A stretch of 64,000 bases of DNA, from assembly GCA_051294375.1 (NCBI GenBank), contig CM119264.1, positions 26,187,011 to 26,251,010 on the forward strand, in the 5' to 3' direction. Position 1 is the stretch's first letter. Each line of letters opens with the position of its first letter. Both the position numbers and the translations under genes were made by a program. This DNA is from Paraspadella gotoi. Taxonomy: Eukaryota > Chaetognatha. This document shows, one piece after another, positions 57,361 to 64,000 of the stretch. Below the pieces are notes generated by a model, which saw only the letters and a list, made by a program, of their open reading frames with translations, had not been told where the DNA came from and did no database searches.

Positions 57361-57741
57361 TTATTGAATTAAAAATGAACACAGCCATAATCACTATCAA
57401 TGGATTTGTTTATGTATAGATTAATTAATGTATATTCCTTCTTCTGTACTTATAATTGAAGTAGCCTAAAGATTTGCAAGAAGATTAAAAATACAAAGTT
57501 TTAATTTTTGTTTTTCCCCCTTTCTTTTAAAAAAGAAAAATTGAAAATTTTATATTATAAAATTACTCTAGTTACTGAATTAGACCAATTTTAAACATTA
57601 ATGGCTTAAAGAAGGTCAATTTTTAACGGTTAGACCCGACGTTGTTTAGAAAAATTAATGGTTATAAGGACTTGACAAGGCTAGCCATCTAGGCAAAAAA
57701 GTAATTTCACATAATGGTTAAAATCATTTAATTCAAGTAAG
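57361..57741. other. AT-rich sequence, tail of B-type block at end
   Basis: No ORF. 57675-57741 matches the catctaggcaaaaagt..ttattcaat block that precedes R copies at 13.1 and 15.4 kb. Confidence 0.4.
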
Positions 57742-58547
57742 AAGTTTAGCAACAAGTCGGAATCTGCCTTAGCATATTAAGCGGTAATATAATCGTGCTA
57801 TTCAATATGAGTAAATCATTAAAATTTTTTAATATGTGATCATATACGGATCATAACAAGATTGTACCATATCAAACAGTGGCAGCGATTTAACAATAAG
57901 TACAATAATTTTTTAACGTTGCCTCCATTTTTTAGACTCATAAATTTTTACAACTTCATATTTTTTCAATTTGCATTTTTTAACTTGCAAGCATTTTTCA
58001 ACTGCATAATTTTTTACTAATAGATCGAATAGATTAATTAATCAATCAAAGTTAAAACATTTATGATAAACAGTAAATAATAAAATCTCAAGTCGAACTT
58101 GATTTGTTTTTCCACTGCTTCATTCCATCTAAACTTTATCCTGCCTTAAGTCACACACTTTCCTACATTACACACAAAATTTTATTTCAATCTATGATTA
58201 ATCAGAGTAATAGGAGTTAAAATAGTAAAAAAGATTTTTAGGTAAAGATGTGACTTGATGGTTTTACATTTAACTGCTTTTCAAACCTCGGCAGAATTCC
58301 ATTAAAAATTGTATATCAAACTCAACCACGTCACTAGTCCTACCACACACAAAATTTTTTCAATCAGTAATTTGGAGTTTTTTGCTCATGGGTGGATGTC
58401 CATCGGTTTTTTAGATAATTTATCATAATTTTCGATTTTCGTGACCTGATACTGATGATGATACCGACAAGTTTAAGGGTTAGGACAGACGGAACAACAA
58501 AGTGAATTATAAGTCGGAAATCTGCTCTGAAAAGACAGATCTGACTA
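57742..58547 (+). mobile_element. R-family element, noisy minisatellite-type copy
   Basis: Collinear with 13149-14017 but with many single-base indels. Minisatellite at 57900-58015 and hairpin side at 58515-58547. Block J follows (58548-58858). Confidence 0.65.
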
Positions 58548-58858
58548 AAAAAAAGAACCAAAACATCGGTAAAACATGCTAAATATTGTTATGCCCTGCC
58601 TGGGCATCGACTTCTGCTGCATTTCATTTGGTGTATGCTGCGTACACGTGAAGCGATCATGATATGACGCTAGATATTTTTCCATTCTTTTTATTCAATT
58701 ATTTTCAGCTCCTCCACCGATGTTTAGGACTAAAATAGGTAAGCCATTTATGAACAAAAAGGTACGAGTACTTTTGCATAGGCCAAAAAAAAAAAAAACT
58801 CAATTCGAATAAAAAACAATGCAATACCAAGAATAGTAAAAAACTAAATTTTAATTTT

Positions 58859-60468
58859 TAGTTCAGTCTGCTATTCAGCAATTTTTTCGGACTGTTATTA
58901 ATTCATTTTGTCTATCATCGGTCCCGCCCCAAAATCTTCTGGAAATCATGAACAGAAGATCGAATTATGCAAAAAAATATCTGGCGTCTGGTCTATCTCC
59001 AACGTCCTGTCCCATTACCCCTTAATAAAAACATTATTGGCGCAGCCATTGTTGTTTGAGACAATCTTTTTATGATCAGTGAGGATCTACAAAATTTAAA
59101 AAAATATCATGAATTATCATCTATTAGCATGATTACTGCTTAAATTATGTGTAAGCAGATCCCACATTTAAATTGTTATCAGTTTCAATTGGAAATGTTT
59201 TGCTTGTAACGAAATGAGCTATAAAAAAATGGAAAGAATAGCTAGTGAAAAAAACTTTAAGTGTATAATACTGAAAACAATTCGATTTTTTTTATAAATT
59301 GAAACAATTTCAAGTGTAAATTACCTTCACATAAAAATGTGTGATTTACTTGTTGCTAGATTGGCTAAACTTTCGGAAGAGCAAATTTAGATTCGCCACA
59401 ATTATTTAATACACATTTTTAGAATAAAAACAATTTAATATGTTTGTTAGTATAATCTGATTTCAATATCAATCGTCAATTTTATTTTTAATGATGACTT
59501 AGACATGTATTCACCTCCGAAGTAACAGAAGTCCAGAAAACTGAATATTATCGGTTTTCATTTTCTCTTGCAAGCCCTGAGAACATAATAGTTTAAAAAA
59601 TATAAAAATTGAATGATAATTTTTTTAGAAAAATATTATATCAATAACAATAAAGTCAAGTTATGGTAAAAATGGATTTCTGCCATCGACAACACCTATG
59701 ATCTCTACATTGCTACTTCAGACTTCAAACTCTATAGTCTAAAAACATTGCTCATCAAGGGATGCAACTGAACCATCCCATACGTTACGTTCATTCCACA
59801 GTTCCAAAGACTTCCCTCTGTCTATTGGCAAAGGAGATCCGTTCCTATCTACGGTAACTCGCCCGGTGCAGGAGCGCCCTAAACCAACAGGAGGCTCCGC
59901 CCTCACATGGGTCCTTCCGAGCCAAATCGCAGGCAACGCCCTGTTACCACTACAATACCACCAACATATCCATTATTTATCTAATAAGCTATCTTACGCC
60001 CTTGAGGTTTGAACGCTTATTACAGATAAATGGTGCGCGGGTTAAGGCCTCCATCTCTCTTTACGTATATAATAAGAATACGCAGAAGATATCGCCCAAT
60101 CTTCATAAAGAGAAATTTGATATCATTTAATAAATTAATTCAATATCAAAAAAAGACCTTCAGAGAAGCCTCTTTATGATCCATTACATATGATCCCACT
60201 ATTAAAAACCTAGTACCAGTATTATCTAGCATGGTTTGATTGCTCAATATATAAATATTTCTATGTAAAATGTTATAATTACGATAAACTTACTTTCGTT
60301 GGAAACTAGGTTGAGCGAAGTTCTCCTTCAAGGTGGACTAAAACGTGAAAATGAAATGATGCCATGCCAGGATGTTTTCAAAAACAGTGAAAACATCTTT
60401 TACGATTTCAAGCAGATATCTTATCAAATATAAATGATTACCAAATTACAAGTCCTAAGGTTTTTTAA
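58859..60468. repeat. Short R variant plus blocks L and G (noisy copy)
   Basis: 58859-59170 short R variant; 59171-60468 L/G block. Same order as 60887-62390, with heavy indels, including in the signal-peptide-like exon (59500-59560). Confidence 0.65.
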
Positions 60469-60589
60469 TAAGTTTGAGCAAAGCAATGTGATTGCCCACG
60501 ATCATTGCGGCCAGATTAATTATTTGAATTAACTATATAGAACTAATAAATAAAATTTATAATTNNNNNNNNNNNNNNNNNNNNNNNNN
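60469..60589 (+). mobile_element. R-family left end running into 25-N gap
   Basis: aagtttgagcaaagcaatg terminus and ATTA core. N at 60565-60589. After the gap the array restarts at block J. Confidence 0.65.
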
Positions 60590-62389
60590 GTAAAACATGC
60601 TTAATATTTGTTATGCCCTGCCTGGGCATCGACTACTGCCTGCATTCATTTGGGTATGCTGTCGTACAGTGAATGGATATATATGACGGTAAGATATTTT
60701 TCCATTCTCTTTATTCAATTATTTTCAGCCCTGCCACCGATGTTTAACTAAAATAGCAACTTTATGAACCAAAAAAAGGTACAGTACTTTCTGCATAGCC
60801 AAAAAAAAAAAAAAACTTAATTCGAAATAAAAACAATGCAATACCAAGAATAGTAAAAAACTAAATTTAATTTTTTAGTCAGATCTGCTTATCAGCAGAT
60901 TTCGACTGTATAATTCATTTTGTCTATGCATCGGTCCCCCTCCAAAATCTTGTCGGTAAATCATAACAGAAGATCGAATTATGCAAAAAAAATTATCTGT
61001 GCGTCTGTCTCTCCAACTGTCTGTCCATTCCCCCTTAATGAAAAACATGTATTGGCGCAGCCATTTGTTTGGTTTGGTACAATCTTTTATGATCAGTGAG
61101 GGATCTACAAAATTCTAAAAGAAATCATGAATTTATGCATCTATAGCATGTGATTACTGCTTAAATTATTGTAAGCAGATCCCAATATGTAGCAATGGTG
61201 TTTTGCTTGTAACGATTACTATAAAAAAAAATGGAAAGAAAGCTAGGAAAAAAAACTTTTAATGTATAATCTGAAAAACATTCTGATTTTTTTTATAAAT
61301 TGAAACAATTATTCAAGTTAAACACCTCACTAAAAATGTGTGATTACTTGTCCTAATGGGCATATTTCGGAAGCAAATTTAGATTCGCCACAAATTATTT
61401 AATACACCATTTTTAGAATAAAAACAATTTAATAATTTTCTTAGTATAATCTTTTCATATCAATGTCAAATTTTATTTTTAATGATGACTTACGTACATT
61501 AGTTCACCTCCGAAGTAACAGAAGCCAAAAACTGAATTATCGGTTTCATTTTCTCTTGCAAGCCCTGAGAAATAATTAGTTCTAAAGAATAAAAAATTGA
61601 AGATAATTTTTTAGAAAAAATTTTATATCAATAACAAAAAGTCAAGTTATGTAAAAATATTGATTCTGCCCATCGACAACACATGATTCTACAGCTACTT
61701 CATACTCAATACTCTATAGTCTAAAACCATTGGTTCAATGGGTGAATGCACCATCCCAAGCGTTACGTTTCATCCACAGTCCAAACGACTTCCCTCTGCA
61801 TTGGCAAAGTGAGATCCATCCTAAGGTAACTGCGCCGGTGACAGGAGGCGTCCCTAAAAGCCAACAGTGAGATGCCCCATCTCAATGGGCAACACAGGCA
61901 ACCCGGCTGTTACCATACAATACACAAATTATCCATTCATTTATCTAATAAGCTATCTTACCCCTGAGTTTGGAACGGCTATGGTGGGATAAGGCCTCCA
62001 TCTCTCTTACTATATAATGAAATAGAAGGAATGCAAGCTTTCAATTAAGAGAAATTTGATATCAACTTAAAAAAAATTCAATATCAAAAAAAGACTTCAG
62101 AGAGCCTGTTTTGATCCATGCCATATTGATCCCACTATTAAAAACCGTCAGTATTTTAGCATGGTTTGATGCCAATATAAATTTTTATGAAAAATGTATA
62201 AATCATAAAACTTACTTTTGTTGGAAATCTAGGTTGAGCGAAGTTCCCTTTCAAGTGTGACTAAAAACGTGAAAATGAAAGATTGCCAATGCCAAGGATT
62301 TTTCAAAACAGGAAAAACATCTTTATACAATTTCAAGCAAGACTGAAAAATTAAAAATTAAAGATTACCAAAGCTAAGGATTTTTTTAA
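60590..62389. repeat. J - short R - L - G array (cleaner copy)
   Basis: J 60590-60886, short R variant 60887-61190 (hairpin gatctgcttatcagcaga intact), L/G 61191-62389. Same order as 58.55-60.47 kb and related to 14.0-14.8 plus 28.12-29.36 kb. Confidence 0.7.
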
Positions 62390-63164
62390 TAAGTTTGAGC
62401 AAACAATGTTGGATCTGCCCACGATCATTTGCGGCAATTAATTATTTAATTAACTATATAAACTAAAATAATAATTTAATTAATAAATTAATTGATTGAT
62501 TGAATAAATAATTAATTAATTCATAAATAAATTTATTATTGAATAATTAATTAATAGATAACTAAATAAATTGCTTGATTGAATAATTGATCCCATTAAT
62601 AAATTATTTATTAATTAATTGACTAATTGAATAATTAACTGATTAATTATTAATTAATACATCTTGCGTCTACATTTAATATAAAAAGAGCATAACCAAT
62701 TAGTGAAACAGGTTTTTTGTTTTTTCCATTAAAACTCATTTCCACTCGGACAATTCTATCGAAACTTGATTTCCAGCTTAATCACACACTTACCTACCCA
62801 CATACAAAATCTCAAGTCAATAGCCCCGTCTACTCATGAGTAATTGACGTTCAAATAGTGAAATTTATTTTTTTTATTTTTTCCATTTACACTCATTTCC
62901 ACTCGCACGATTCCATCAAAACGTCATATCCCGCTCAATCATTCCAATCCATCCATCCAATCACGAGCAATTGGAGTTTTTTGCTGAGGTGAGATGGACA
63001 AACAGACAGACAGATGGATGGACGGAGGGATGGACAGATATCTTTCTTTGCATAATATATCATAATTTGATTTTCTGACATGATATAAGTAAATGCCCAA
63101 CAAGATTGAGGGGGCGGACCGATGGACCAACAAAGTGAATTATAGAGTCGGATCTGCTGATTAA
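62390..63164 (+). mobile_element. R-family element, near full-length
   Basis: aagtttgagcaaacaatg, TTGGATCTGCCC terminus to gtcggatctgctga. The hairpin's second arm is lost where block K (63165-63236) begins. Microsatellite at 62999-63040. Confidence 0.72.
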
Positions 63165-63236
63165 TGATCTTAGTTGAAGCCAGTAGACGTGTGATGAGAC
63201 GTCTGAGAATGCTGCTCCGGTTTCTTTGGAAATCGT

Positions 63237-63379
63237 TGAGTGGAATGAGTTAAAAAAAAAAAAACTGTTTCACTAATTGATTATGCTTCTTTTTCTTTTT
63301 ATATGAAATGTAAATGCAAGATGTATTAATTAATTTGAAAAAATCGGCTCGGTTGACTGAACCACTACTTACCTAATAC
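63237..63379 (-). mobile_element. R-family fragment with chimeric tail
   Basis: One module and cttctttttctttttatatg block. 63344-63379 then joins pieces that match 33.56 kb (aatcggctcggt) and 38.70 kb (accactacttacctaatac), suggesting a false join before the gap. Confidence 0.5.
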
Positions 63380-63498
63380 NNNNNNNNNNNNNNNNNNNNN
63401 NNNNATCACGAGCAATTGGAGTTTTTTGCTGAGGTGAGATGGACAAACAGACAGACAGATGGACGGACGGAGGGATGGACAGATATCTNNNNNNNNNN
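63380..63498. other. Two gaps (25 N and 10 N) around an R microsatellite fragment
   Basis: N at 63380-63404 and 63489-63498. The intervening 84 bp duplicates 62960-63047. Confidence 0.9.
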
Positions 63499-64000
63499 AG
63501 TCAATAGCCCCGTCCACTTTTTTTATTTTTTCCATTTACACTCATTTCCACTCGCACGATTCCATCAAAACGTCATATCCCGCTCAATCATTCCAATCCA
63601 TCCATCCAATCACGAGCAATTGGAGTTTTTTGCTGAGGTGAGATGGACGAACAGACAGACAGACGGACGGACGGACGGATGGACAGATATCTTTCTTTGC
63701 ATAATATATCATAATTTGATTTTCTGACATGATATAAGTGAATGCCCAACAAGATTGAGGGGGCGGACCGATGGACCAACAAAGTGAATTATAGAGTCGG
63801 ATCTGCTGATTAATGATCTTAGTTGAAGCCAGTAGACGTGTGATGAGACGTCTGAGAATGCTGCTCCGGTTTCTTTGGAAATCGTTTGAGTGGAAATGAG
63901 TTAAAAAAAAAACCTGTTTCACTAATTGATTATGCTTCTTTTTCTTTTTATATGAAATGTAAATGCAAGATGTATTAATTAATTTGAAAAAATCGGCTCG
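63499..64000. repeat. Near-exact repeat of 62.87-63.37 kb
   Basis: R right half (63499-63808), block K (63809-63885), then a reverse R module ending at the same tttgaaaaaatcggctcg as 63339-63356. Probably an unmerged overlap or tandem duplication. Confidence 0.75.

Overview
The window is AT-rich, intron-bearing eukaryotic DNA, most likely from an invertebrate and perhaps an arthropod. Evidence is GT-AG spliced exons for a secreted-type cysteine-rich protein, Ty3/Gypsy and hAT-type transposons, long GA/GAAA microsatellites, and the absence of bacterial-style gene packing. The host group is an inference; nothing here fixes the species. Ten runs of N and many collinear copies that differ only by scattered single-base indels show that parts of the assembly are unpolished long-read sequence (about 3.4-5.7 kb, 40-45 kb, 55.5-60.5 kb).

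Very little is host gene. The one convincing protein-coding family lies on the minus strand at 6.6-7.6 kb (clean copy), 3.5-4.4 kb (indel-ridden copy) and 52.9-53.45 kb (shortened copy). Each has tandem exons that each encode one eight-cysteine hevein/chitin-binding-like module. The 52.9 kb copy carries a hybrid exon, as expected from recombination between neighbouring exons. Weaker signs of host sequence are a TATA-containing CG-rich stretch near 34.0-34.6 kb and unclassified stretches at 25-27 kb and 33-36.5 kb.

The rest is a dense repeat landscape. The dominant family ('R') has more than 25 copies of about 300-900 bp. One end carries a hairpin, the other a subterminal copy of one hairpin arm. 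Inside are an (ACGG)n-type microsatellite, ATTA-rich DNA, duplicated modules and 18-bp minisatellites. This matches the plan of Helentron-associated non-autonomous elements (the INE-1/pearl type). R copies are joined in recurrent order to other repeats: 'B' (with an exon-like conserved segment), 'J', 'G' (with a signal-peptide-like exon), 'E' (tRNA-like) and 'F'. Other elements are two hAT-type elements with 8-bp target duplications (18.36-19.85 and 30.54-31.49 kb), a 1.47-kb long-TIR element (11.59-13.06 kb), and an LTR-type element with no recognisable genes (22.78-24.65 kb) that is present in only one arm of a large palindrome. There is also a family of hairpin insertions sharing a GAAACATGT motif, and a Ty3/Gypsy LTR-PBS-integrase remnant (46.6-48.17 kb).

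At large scale, 36.5-45.9 kb and 49.0-57.4 kb are collinear copies of one region, except that one 1.65-kb segment is inverted between GA-rich tracts. Palindromes centre near 21.4-21.8 kb and 48.8-49.2 kb. These may be real duplications or unmerged haplotypes and misjoins.
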